A stretch of DNA of 55,395 nucleotides from DASCNA01 sp036011305. GTDB lineage: Bacteria > Verrucomicrobiota > Lentisphaeria > Victivallales > GWF2-38-69. The DNA is taken from contig DASCNA010000200.1 of NCBI GenBank assembly GCA_036011305.1, positions 1 to 55,395 on the forward strand, given 5' to 3'. Position 1 is the first letter of the stretch. The number at the start of each line of letters is the position of its first letter. The notes below the pieces were generated by a model, which did no database searches, was not told where the DNA came from, and saw only the letters and a list, made by a program, of their open reading frames with translations. Positions 28,278 through 36,698 of this stretch are shown one piece after another. The translations under genes were made by a program, and so were the position numbers.

Positions 28278-28406
28278 AAAGTTATTAAGATTGGATAAAA
28301 ATAGTCTATTTTTGAGAGGGGGGACAGTAGAGTATGGACTATATTAACAATCTACCTTAAAATTCTTAGGGACAGGATTTAAGCTAACAAAAAAAGTAGC
28401 CGTCTC
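28278..28406 (+). repeat. copy 2 of the diverged intergenic element with pseudoknot potential
   Basis: This 129-bp stretch aligns with 23499-23624. ATAGTC at 28301-28306 pairs with GACTAT at 28337-28342. The long-range arm has changed sequence yet still pairs: GAGA at 28314-28317 with TCTC at 28403-28406 and GG with CC next to it across one mismatch. This partial compensation suggests the RNA fold matters. There is no T-tract after it. It lies just beyond the end of the Cys-rich peptide gene on the opposite strand. Confidence 0.45.
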
Positions 28407-28480
28407 TGGTCAATTTATGCATTTAACTTTCAATTTTTAATATTTCTTTATTTAAAAAATATTATTTAAGTTAGCTAAAA

Positions 28481-28750
28481 TTATACTTCTGTACCACTAG
28501 AACAATTTACTCGAGCATCACTGCCCCCACTGCATCTACCTTCATAATTTGTTGATCCCTTAGCACATTGCATATATTTTCCATTTGCAATACTGCCATG
28601 AGTATTACATTCTCCCATTCCAGTAACATTTGCTCCTTTATAACAGCAAAAAAAACCACCAGGTCCCTTACCTTTAGCAGAAGTTCCCATAGCACAATAA
28701 GCAGATGCGGACATGTCAATAATATTTAATTTTGGCTTTATATATTTCAT
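28481..28750 (-). CDS. small Gly- and Cys-rich peptide, 89 aa, possible modified-peptide precursor
   Basis: The 89-residue product begins MKYIKPKLNIIDMSASAYCA, a leader-like segment (KPKL plus a hydrophobic patch) seen in several classes of short natural-product precursors. The rest is Gly/Ser/Asn-rich with seven Cys in all, at 19, 35, 36, 48, 62, 73 and 83. There is no Sec signal peptide. No radical-SAM enzyme, cyclase, protease or ABC exporter lies nearby, so if it is a modified peptide the machinery is elsewhere or lost. The ribosome binding site is weak (AAGAAAA). Real coding is supported by the biased composition and full-length frame; function is unknown. Confidence 0.55.
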   Translation of the reverse strand: MKYIKPKLNIIDMSASAYCAMGTSAKGKGPGGFFCCYKGANVTGMGECNTHGSIANGKYMQCAKGSTNYEGRCSGGSDARVNCSSGTEV

Positions 28751-29739
28751 TGAAGTTATTTAATTTTCTTAAAAGTATTTTTTTGTTATTAATATAACAA
28801 ATAGTGTAATTAAATGTTATTTCAAGTAATTACTGGTAAAATGTTTAGCAGACGAATAAAATTCAAACACGTGTTATATTTATTAGTGCTTGGTAATAAT
28901 CCCAATAGAAATATTAATAAAATTGCAACAAAATACAAAAATATTGCAAAAGCTTTAAACCCTATCTTTTTTACTTGCTATCCAGTTGTTCTATTGATCT
29001 GATCTTATTATTTTCTGATGTCATTTCCTGATTCTTTCCTATAAGGATATAATTCCTAGTCACTTATATAATGCCTTACTTTAATCATTAATACTGATGC
29101 AGATAACACTTTAATAAAACAGTTTGCTAAGAAATTAAAAAAAAACAGCCTCAACTTAGTTGGAAGACTATTTAGTATGAATATGAATTGAATTAGTTAA
29201 GATTTATTTATATTTTCTTAGATGCAGATTCGATTAAAAAAGTTCTGATTTTTATAAGTTCTTCAATTTGTAAAATACTCTTTATCTCTAGCATAACATT
29301 CTTAATTGTGATATTTGAATTTGAACTACTCTCACTTGTTTTTTAATAATGTTTAATAAAGTTTTATATTTATCAAATGCATCAATTAAAGCTTTGTGAC
29401 TATACTCAGATTATTCTCTTGAGTGAAGTTGCATATTTGCACCTATATCCATTAAAATTTGTTCAAAACTACAAAGTTTTAAGTTAATGCCTTCACTTAA
29501 CCATGTTATAAATTTAATTCTTATGCATTTTACTTGTTCTTAATAATCTAAAGCTTCTTTGCAAGTTTCCTTTGCAATTAGATTATTAAGAATTTAATAA
29601 CATTTTAATATAAATAATTATTAGCTTTTAATACTTTATATGATAATTTTATATTCATCTTAAATTATAAAAATTGGGATATTTTATAGGTTAGCAGGTT
29701 AACTCCTTAGTAATCAGAAGTTATACTAAATTCCCATTT
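28751..29739. other. 989-bp gap with decayed reading frames
   Basis: No intact gene is seen. On the minus strand around 28830-28990 a frame without a proper start reads a hydrophobic helix (KAFAIFLYFVAILLIFLLG), perhaps a membrane-protein fragment. From about 29290 to 29597 a longer broken frame is annotated separately. The plus-strand frame 28814-29002 is low-complexity and not convincing. Confidence 0.4.
29291..29597 (-). pseudogene. decayed helical protein gene
   Basis: One minus-strand frame reads coherent helical protein through two ochre codons. It runs ...NLIAKETCKEALDY-stop-EQVKCIRIKFITWLSEG, continues LKLCSFEQILMDIGANMQ and LHSRE-stop-SEYSHKALIDAF, then DKYKTLLNIIKKQ, and ends at TAG 29288-29290. 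The amphipathic pattern and lack of other-frame coding suggest a gene lost by point mutation. I do not recognise the family. It lies in the accessory segment between the Cys-rich peptide and the sugar porters. Confidence 0.5.
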
Positions 29740-31116
29740 TCACTTTCTGAAACTTTCTTCAATTTCTTCAATAGATTTCCCTTTTGTTTCCGGAAAGAAA
29801 AGTAGAGTAAATATAAAATTAAACAATGTAATTCCTCCGAGGATGAAGAATACGGTACTATATCCAATGGCTATTTTAACATCTAAAAAGGAAGCCAGAA
29901 GAGCACCGTCTATTACCGTGTTTGAAAAAACAGCAATTGAAACACCTCTTGCTCTTATTTTACTTGGGAGAAGCTCGCTTACAGCAAGCATCATTACAAC
30001 TCCTATCCCTATGGCGAAACCGAATATAAAAACAAACATACCGGAAGCTATTAATATAACTTTTATAGCATCTGCATTTGGAAGCATAGTACCGAATGCA
30101 ATTACAATTAATGAGATAAATGCAATAAACGAGCTGATTAAAAGAAGAGGTTTTCTTCCCAGCCTTTCAATCAACAGTATAGCTATAACAGTCGCACCAA
30201 CATTTACTGCCATTACGGCTACGCCTATTGCTATTGAACTATGAGCACTGATACCACAAGCTGTAAGTATTGTAGGACAGTAATTAATAATTACATCAAT
30301 TCCTGTTAATGGTGATAAACTAGCTACAACAAGGGCAATTAAAAAAGGTATAATATATGCCTTTTTAAAGAAAGAGTTAGTTCCATCCGCTGTATTTTTA
30401 GTTTTTAGAACTTCCATTTCATGCATTATAAAAGCAGCCTCTTTTTTATGGTGGATTTTATTTAAAACCTTAATGGAAAGATCATTTCTTCCTTTCAAAA
30501 AATACCATACAGGGCTTTCAGGAAATACAAAACAACATACAAGAAAAACTATTCCCGGATAATTTAGTATTAGAAACATACTTCTCCAGTCACCGCTTTT
30601 AACATACGCAAGATCTATTGTATACGCTGCAAAAATTCCGATAGTTAACCATAATTGATACGCAACAATAGCTATACCTCTGATATGTGCTGGTGCCACT
30701 TCTGCTAAATAAAGAGGAATTAAAACTGATGTAATGCCTATTCCAGATCCCATAATTAGGCGACCGGCCAGAAAAGAATGATATCCGTTTGAATATCCTA
30801 CAATAAATACCCCTATGACAAATAACAAGGCTCCGACAATAATCATCTTTTTCCTACCAAAAATATCTGATAGAAAACCTGCTATGAGAAGAGCAAGTGC
30901 ACCTCCTATAAGAATTGCACTTACAATAAATCCCTGTTGTGTTGCTGTCAGTTTGTATTCTGATGCAATAAGTTTCAGTGCTCCGCCGATTACTCCCATA
31001 TCCAGTCCGTAACGTAAACCGGAAAATGGAGCAACAATTACAACAAGAAGTGTTAAAAGTTTAAGTTTAGGATGAATATTTTTTACCATATTTCCTTCTG
31101 TCATAGAACTTGACAT
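29740..31116 (-). CDS. MFS sugar porter
   Basis: A 12-helix transporter of the sugar porter family, 458 residues from the chosen start. ATG 31116 follows GGGGGA; an upstream in-frame ATG at 31164 has no such site. Motifs: SDIFGRKKMII between helices 2 and 3, AEVAPAHIRGIAI after helix 4, PESPVWYFLKGR, ERLGRKPLLL after helix 8 and PETKGKSIEEIEE at the end. These are the XylE/GalP/AraE signatures, giving proton-coupled sugar uptake. The Arg in the helix 1 region (FSGLRYGLDMGVIGG) is unusual. A TTGACA element lies upstream at 31184-31189 on the same strand. A second sugar porter is encoded 190 bp further upstream. Confidence 0.9.
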   Translation of the reverse strand: MSSSMTEGNMVKNIHPKLKLLTLLVVIVAPFSGLRYGLDMGVIGGALKLIASEYKLTATQQGFIVSAILIGGALALLIAGFLSDIFGRKKMIIVGALLFVIGVFIVGYSNGYHSFLAGRLIMGSGIGITSVLIPLYLAEVAPAHIRGIAIVAYQLWLTIGIFAAYTIDLAYVKSGDWRSMFLILNYPGIVFLVCCFVFPESPVWYFLKGRNDLSIKVLNKIHHKKEAAFIMHEMEVLKTKNTADGTNSFFKKAYIIPFLIALVVASLSPLTGIDVIINYCPTILTACGISAHSSIAIGVAVMAVNVGATVIAILLIERLGRKPLLLISSFIAFISLIVIAFGTMLPNADAIKVILIASGMFVFIFGFAIGIGVVMMLAVSELLPSKIRARGVSIAVFSNTVIDGALLASFLDVKIAIGYSTVFFILGGITLFNFIFTLLFFPETKGKSIEEIEESFRK

Positions 31117-31306
31117 AGAATCCCCCATATTTATTGATATTTTATATAGATCTTTGATATTCAATATATTACTGCTTATATTTTGTCAAAAATGCAGTAT
31201 GATTAATCAACAAAAATAAACATATTCTGTTCCGTTTTATAGTATAAGAGTATTTAATAACAGGTTTCTACTATTTAATAATCTCAAAATGAGAATCTGG
31301 TCAAAT

Positions 31307-32701
31307 TTATGCCCCTATGCTTTTTAACTTTCTACCGTTCTTCAGATTAGCTTCCAGTTTTTCAAGTGACACTCCTTTTGTTTCAGGGATAAAATATTTA
31401 GTAATGAAAATACCAACAATACAGAATCCTGCGAAGATGAAGAATAAACTTGCCCCCCCCCATGCATTCATTATTGTCAGAGAAAATCTTACTACGATAA
31501 ATGCGAATACCCAGTTAGTTAAAGTTGTAATAGTTACACCAATTTCACGACCTTCCAGTGGAAAGATTTCAGCACACATAACCCAAGCAATCGGTCCAAG
31601 AGAAAGTTCAAATCCGATAATGAACACCAATGTAGAAACAAGCATTATGATTTGTTCAAAGGCTGCTAAATCATGTCCCTGAGTAAACATAAATCCTATT
31701 GTAAGCAGTGTTATAATCATAATTATCAGACCGATATAAAGAAGAGGTTTTTTCCCGAATTTATCTATGAATGCTATAGCTAAAATTGTAGCCAGCATAT
31801 TAGTTAAACCTACAAGGATAGTTGCTACGGCCGGGTCACTGAAACCTGCATCTCTAAAAATTGTTGTAGAATAGTAAATAACCGTATTAATTCCTGTTAA
31901 CTGCTGAAATACCATCAGAAGAACGCCAAGTATAAGTACCTTCATAAAGAAGCTTTTACCAAACATTTTCAAACTATTAATACTTTTAAGTTTATTACCC
32001 AGTTTAAGACTCTCATTTATTTCTTTTATTTCGTTACTTACTTCTTTTTCAGAATTAAGTGTCTTCACTAAAACTTTCTTAGCCTCATCATCTCTTTTTT
32101 TGAGCATAAGCCATCTTGGAGTTTTAGGAACAAAGAATACGAGAATTAAGGTGATAGCAGCAGGTACTGCAATTACACCAAGCATAAGTCTCCAGGAGTG
32201 ATACTCTGCACCAATCCAGGCATTTGAAAAATAAATTAAAAATATACCAAGTGTTATAAAAAACTGATAAAGTGAAATCATGGCTCCTCGTATTCTTGTG
32301 GGTGCTATTTCGGAAAGATAAATTGGTACGACAAACGAAGCAGAACCAACTGCAAGCCCTAGGCAAAATCTGGTCCAGTATAATATTTCAAAGCTGTTTG
32401 TTATTGAACCCCATAGGCAGAATACGACAAAGAAAACACAGGCAACAAGTAATGTATATTTTCTTCCTATTAATCTTGAAATCCAGCCACTAACTCCAGC
32501 CCCTACAACAGCTCCTATAAGCATTATTCCAGCATATGATTCTCCCTCTGGAACAGTTAGGTGCCATGTCTTTTCTATAAAAGAAAGCGATCCGTTTATA
32601 AACCCCTGGTCAAGTCCGAATAATAGACCGCCCAATGCACCTATGATGCATATCCATATGACAACTCCTCTTAGCTTATCAGCTTTAATTATTCCTTCCA
32701 T
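31307..32701 (-). CDS. MFS sugar porter
   Basis: A second sugar porter, 464 residues from ATG 32701 (MEGIIKADKLRG), which follows AAAAGG; the longer frame to 32746 is less likely. Motifs: GGLLFGLDQGFINGSL in helix 1, SRLIGRKYTLL, SEIAPTRIRGAMI, PKTPRWLMLKKR, QQLTGINTVIYYS in helix 7 (the typical sugar-binding QQxxGxN), DKFGKKPLLYIG and PETKGVSLEKLE. It resembles XylE/GalP more closely than its neighbour, which lacks the full QQLTGIN motif. It is divergent from the XRE-PAS regulator, which may control it. Confidence 0.92.
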   Translation of the reverse strand: MEGIIKADKLRGVVIWICIIGALGGLLFGLDQGFINGSLSFIEKTWHLTVPEGESYAGIMLIGAVVGAGVSGWISRLIGRKYTLLVACVFFVVFCLWGSITNSFEILYWTRFCLGLAVGSASFVVPIYLSEIAPTRIRGAMISLYQFFITLGIFLIYFSNAWIGAEYHSWRLMLGVIAVPAAITLILVFFVPKTPRWLMLKKRDDEAKKVLVKTLNSEKEVSNEIKEINESLKLGNKLKSINSLKMFGKSFFMKVLILGVLLMVFQQLTGINTVIYYSTTIFRDAGFSDPAVATILVGLTNMLATILAIAFIDKFGKKPLLYIGLIIMIITLLTIGFMFTQGHDLAAFEQIIMLVSTLVFIIGFELSLGPIAWVMCAEIFPLEGREIGVTITTLTNWVFAFIVVRFSLTIMNAWGGASLFFIFAGFCIVGIFITKYFIPETKGVSLEKLEANLKNGRKLKSIGA

Positions 32702-32880
32702 TTTAAATATACCTTTTCTTATTTTATTATTATATATGTTATTCAATATGACATATCTAGATAACGATATGCTACATAATTAAAATCATAACCCATTTAA
32801 ACAGAAGGCGATAAATTATATTCACATACTGATTTTTTGTACCAAAACTATTAAATATTATTTAAAATATAATTATATGA

Positions 32881-32921
32881 AACGTTATATTATTGACAAA
32901 AACATCGTAACGTTATATTCT
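32881..32921 (+). promoter_or_regulatory. sigma70-type promoter with a direct-repeat operator
   Basis: TTGACA at 32893-32898 and TATTCT at 32916-32921 are spaced by 17 bp, upstream of the regulator gene at 33001. Two exact copies of AACGTTATATT, at 32881-32891 and 32909-32919, are 28 bp apart. One lies just before the -35 box and one overlaps the -10 box, an arrangement suited to autoregulation by the XRE-PAS protein. Confidence 0.55.
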
Positions 32922-33000
32922 ATTGAAAGATATACTAATCTTTGCAGCCAAGAATAGACAGTATTGATTATCAATTGTTATTTTTTTATCCCGAGGTTAT

Positions 33001-34488
33001 ATGTTTAATAAAGAAAAGTTTAGAGAAATTCGTAGAGAAAGGAAAATCTCCCTTTCGAAATTGGCCTTAATTGTAGGAAAAACTTATTTTACATTGTATC
33101 GCTGGGAAAAAGGTGTGCATGCTCCTTCTGATGCAGACATTAGATTATTGGCAGATTGTCTTAAAGTTTCTGTCACTCTTTTCTCTGATTTAACTGAAAT
33201 AGAAGATATAAACAGAGATAACCCCATAAGCAGAAACAGTAAATTACAAAAATCAATTTCTATTGACAAGGCAAAGTATGAACTCGACAGATTAATAGAA
33301 GAATTTGGCAATATACCTTCAGTTAATATCCAGGCAGTAAAAAACTTAAAAAATAATTGTAATGAACTAAGACAGAAAAATGAGAAATTAATAAGCAAAC
33401 TAAATCGCTATTCTCACATCCTTGATGAGGCACCAATAATAATTTATGTGAAGGACACAAATCTTAAATATGTCTATGCAAATACAGCCTTTTTTATGCT
33501 CAGCAACAGTATTTATGATAACAGCGATATAATCGGCTCTACAGCATCTGATATTTTCGGTTTAAGAGAGATCAATAAAATATTGGAATGCGAAAAAAAT
33601 GTTATTAAGAATAAACATTCAATATATAATTATAAAGTACCTATTCCGGGAAGTAATTCTAAAAGAATTGGACTTCTGAATATAGCCCCTCATTTAAGTA
33701 ATAAGGATACTATATCCTACATAGTGTGTACTATAAGAGATATAACAGATAATGTATCTCTTTCAGAGATTTTAGATATTAATCTAAATGCAATGTCTGA
33801 TGGAATATGCATATTTAAAAATACAAAAAATGATGAATGGAAGTACGTTTACAGAAACAAGGCATTGGAGAAAATTACAGGTTATTCCAATAGTGAAGTA
33901 TTTAAAATGGGACATTATAAATATATAGAAGAGACTGTTCACCCGGCTTTTCATAAAACTATCGAACTATCTCATACTAAAAAAAAGTTTCCTGTAACAT
34001 CTGAAATAAAAATTATAAGACCAGATGGGGAAGAGGTATGGGTAGAATCCACTAAAAACTATATTCGATTTAACGGCGAAGATTGTTTTATTACAGTGAA
34101 TAGAGATATAACTGAAAGAAAAAATCACGATATTTTTAATAAGTTATTATGTACTTCTATCAATGAGTTATCAGTTGGTATATCAATTATTAATTCAGAT
34201 ACTAACGGTTGCTGCTCTTGCATATACTGCAATAGTGTTTTTAAAAGAATTTTTGGACGCCCCACTAGTAGTAATTCCATGGAATTTCCCTTTAAAAACT
34301 ATCTGAAGAATATATATCCTGAGTATCATGATAAAATTAAAAGCCTATTAAATTTTAATAAAAAATCTAATAGTATAAAAATAATTGTTTCATTAGAAAA
34401 TAGAGAAAAATGCCCCATGATTTTGTTTAAAAAATACAGGTTATACAATGGGGAAGATACTTATGTTTTTACGGTAAAGGAAGCATAG
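33001..34488 (+). CDS. XRE-family regulator with PAS sensor domains
   Basis: A 495-residue protein. Residues 5-60 are a Cro/CI-type helix-turn-helix (ISLSKLALIVGKTYFTLYRW, then EKGVHAPSDADIRLLADCL). A coiled linker rich in Lys and Asn follows. At least two PAS domains are clear: about 130-250 (IYVKDTNLKYVYANTAFF) and 255-370 (YRNKALEKITGYSNSEVF, TVNRDITER); a third is likely at 380-495. There is no kinase or cyclase output domain, so the DNA-binding domain is the output. It is divergent from two sugar porters and has its own promoter with paired operator-like repeats. The ligand is unknown. Confidence 0.85.
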   Translation: MFNKEKFREIRRERKISLSKLALIVGKTYFTLYRWEKGVHAPSDADIRLLADCLKVSVTLFSDLTEIEDINRDNPISRNSKLQKSISIDKAKYELDRLIEEFGNIPSVNIQAVKNLKNNCNELRQKNEKLISKLNRYSHILDEAPIIIYVKDTNLKYVYANTAFFMLSNSIYDNSDIIGSTASDIFGLREINKILECEKNVIKNKHSIYNYKVPIPGSNSKRIGLLNIAPHLSNKDTISYIVCTIRDITDNVSLSEILDINLNAMSDGICIFKNTKNDEWKYVYRNKALEKITGYSNSEVFKMGHYKYIEETVHPAFHKTIELSHTKKKFPVTSEIKIIRPDGEEVWVESTKNYIRFNGEDCFITVNRDITERKNHDIFNKLLCTSINELSVGISIINSDTNGCCSCIYCNSVFKRIFGRPTSSNSMEFPFKNYLKNIYPEYHDKIKSLLNFNKKSNSIKIIVSLENREKCPMILFKKYRLYNGEDTYVFTVKEA

Positions 34489-34537
34489 TATTAGAATGCA
34501 CTAACTGTAACAAATACAAAATATTCTAGTTCATACA

Positions 34538-34548
34538 CCGCTACCACT
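34538..34548. repeat. exact 11-base copy of the tRNA 3' end
   Basis: CCGCTACCACT matches 23284-23294 exactly, covering the last acceptor bases, the CCA and the next two bases of the CAT tRNA. GC-rich 11-mers are rare in this AT-rich sequence. No other tRNA part is present here, so it may be a distal attachment remnant. Confidence 0.4.
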
Positions 34549-34742
34549 CCCTTATTTATTCTAGTTTGGGTTAATTTTTTGTAATCTAAATTTTTTATTA
34601 AAACATAATATTAAATAAATTTCTTTCAAAACTATATATAATATGTTCGTTATAACTGTTTATTATTTATTTTATTTGTGATACTTGTATGGAGAATAAT
34701 GTTGATTAACTTAAGAAAAATTAAAGGGATAGGGACAATAAA

Positions 34743-35678
34743 ATGATTCTTCACATATTAAATTCAATACTACCTGTTTTTATTTTAATATTCATAGGCT
34801 GGTCTTCAGTAAAGTTCAAAATTGTAGACTCAAGTGCCCGCAGAGTTTGTTCAACTCTCGTTTCAGGATATGTCTTTCCTGCATTACTATTTATAGAAAC
34901 TGCTAATGCTGCGCCGTCTGACATACTTGATATCAAATGGATAACAGCTTTTTTTGTTGCAATGTTCTTAATTTGGGGAATCAGTTTTTTCTTTGGAATA
35001 AAAGTATTCAAACAAAATATAAAGGAAAGTTCTATGCAGGCTATGCTTTGTGCTTTTCCAAATATGGGGGGAATGGGAATTCCTTTTTTAATGCAGGTTA
35101 TTGGAGTTAGTGCTCTATTATCAGTTGCAAAAGCCAATTTTGTTGTAGCATTAACACTCATACCTTTGACTTTGATTTTGCTTGAATTAGACAGTTCTTC
35201 ATCTGCAACTAAAAGAGAAATGTTTATTAAGGCAATTTTAAAATCTTTAAAAAAACCTATGTTTATAGCTGTATTAGCTGGAGCATTTATAAGTTTGGCT
35301 CATATAAGACAATTCATACCTGATATCGCGATGAACTCTATGAACTTAATTTCCAAGGCCTGTGTATTTGTCTCATTATTTGCTGTAGGTGTAGCCTTAT
35401 ACAGCACCAAATTAAGATTGAGTAAAATATTTCTATTTAATCTATTCACTAAAAGTATACTTGCAGCATTAATTGCCTGGCTTATAACCTTAATTTTCAA
35501 TATAACTGGAAATGATGCAAAGGAGCTCATATTTCTATTGGCAATGCCAACTGCAACTATAGCAACAATATTGGCTTATCAATGGGAAGTTCAAGCAGAA
35601 GAAGCATCCAGTATCTACCTGGCATCTACAGCTTTTTCTATTATTACTTTGCCTGTTTTAATGTTTCTTTTAAATTAA
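34743..35678 (+). CDS. AEC-family transporter (auxin efflux carrier type)
   Basis: A 311-residue membrane protein with about ten hydrophobic segments. FIGWSSVKFKIVDSSARRV at the N-terminus, CAFPNMGGMGIPFLMQVIG in the middle and AMPTATIATILAYQW near the C-terminus are typical of AEC permeases (MdcF, YfdV). Bacterial members carry malonate, malate or other organic acids. It has no catabolic neighbours, so the substrate is open. Confidence 0.85.
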   Translation: MILHILNSILPVFILIFIGWSSVKFKIVDSSARRVCSTLVSGYVFPALLFIETANAAPSDILDIKWITAFFVAMFLIWGISFFFGIKVFKQNIKESSMQAMLCAFPNMGGMGIPFLMQVIGVSALLSVAKANFVVALTLIPLTLILLELDSSSSATKREMFIKAILKSLKKPMFIAVLAGAFISLAHIRQFIPDIAMNSMNLISKACVFVSLFAVGVALYSTKLRLSKIFLFNLFTKSILAALIAWLITLIFNITGNDAKELIFLLAMPTATIATILAYQWEVQAEEASSIYLASTAFSIITLPVLMFLLN

Positions 35679-35810
35679 CTACACTATTCCATATAATAGC
35701 ATTATTTAATTTGCAATGTAAAATATATTTTCCTAAAATTGAGTATGAAATTTTTCTCAATTCATTATATAATTTAATTATACAAAATATCAATGATTAA
35801 GGAGTTTAAA

Positions 35811-35960
35811 GTGAAATTGATTATTATTTTTACACTGATGTTGTTTACAATATCTTTTTTTACTGCATGCGAAGCAGGCAAATTCAAATCAAGGCCGACA
35901 TTGGAAACAAGAGCTCCTACTCCTACAACAAACCCTAATAATGCACATTGGATAGAGTAA
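35811..35960 (+). CDS. very small lipoprotein, 49 aa
   Basis: GTG 35811 follows AAGGAG and opens a 49-codon frame. MKLIIIFTLMLFTISFFTAC is a type II signal peptide with lipobox FTAC, followed by E at +2. The mature part is about 30 residues, Pro/Thr-rich (LETRAPTPTTNPNNAHW). It resembles small outer-membrane lipoproteins of the entericidin or LptM kind in design, not sequence. A hairpin follows at 36026. Confidence 0.7.
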   Translation: MKLIIIFTLMLFTISFFTACEAGKFKSRPTLETRAPTPTTNPNNAHWIE

Positions 35961-36025
35961 TACTTAGAGCTTTAAGCAATAATAAAGACAGTAAAACTCA
36001 TAATTAATCAATATTTTAACCACCC

Positions 36026-36048
36026 TGCTTCTCATTTGAAGAGAAGCA
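36026..36048 (+). terminator. terminator after the small lipoprotein
   Basis: TGCTTCTC at 36026-36033 pairs with GAGAAGCA at 36041-36048, followed by ATTTGATTTTTTT. Confidence 0.7.
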
Positions 36049-36211
36049 ATTTGATTTTTTTAATTTGTCTCTTACCTTTATTAAGTATATCTATATTTGC
36101 TTATGAAATAAAAATTTAAAGCAAGCACTGAACAAACAAATTAAGGAAAACATGTACAAAAGCTATAAATTCTGAAAAAAAATTATATCTTTTTACTTTA
36201 TATTCGATTCT

Positions 36212-36688
36212 ATGACTCCCGCTATTAATATATTAAAGGTAAAAAATATTAATTTTACCTTACACGAATACAAACATGATCCAAGTTGCACACACTATGC
36301 CAGTGAAGCATCAGAGAAACTGGGAGTAAATCCTGATCAAATGTTTAAAACTCTTATAGTTGAAATAAATAACAACCCTAAAAACCTTTCAGCAGCTATC
36401 ATTCCTGCATCAAAGCATTTGGATATCAAAGCTTATGCCTCTATAATAAAAGAAAAAAAAATTAATATGGCTAAACCTCATGATGCTGAAAAAATGACTG
36501 GCTATATTACCGGCGGAATCAGTCCTCTGGGACAAAAATGCAATAGTTTAATATTTATAGCTGACAGTTCTATATATAATTTTAAAACAGTATATATAAG
36601 TGCAGGAAAACGAGGACTGCAAGTCGAATTACAGCCAAAAGATTTACTACTTATTATTAATGCTAAAACCGCTGAAATAAGCAGATAA
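36212..36688 (+). CDS. ybaK: YbaK/EbsC-type aminoacyl-tRNA deacylase
   Basis: A 158-residue YbaK-fold protein. THYASEASEKLGVNPDQMFKTLI and the Lys in it, then KMTGYITGGISPLGQK, are the hallmarks of Cys-tRNA(Pro) deacylases that clear mischarged cysteine. The ending with EISR before TAA fits the family length. pqiA-like follows 10 bp later, so they may be co-transcribed although the functions are unrelated. Confidence 0.9.
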   Translation: MTPAINILKVKNINFTLHEYKHDPSCTHYASEASEKLGVNPDQMFKTLIVEINNNPKNLSAAIIPASKHLDIKAYASIIKEKKINMAKPHDAEKMTGYITGGISPLGQKCNSLIFIADSSIYNFKTVYISAGKRGLQVELQPKDLLLIINAKTAEISR

Positions 36689-36698
36689 ATATACTAAT

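Noticed and set aside
28814..29002. 62-residue plus-strand ORF
   Set aside because: Low-complexity AT-rich translation, no ribosome binding site and overlaps a more protein-like fragment on the other strand.
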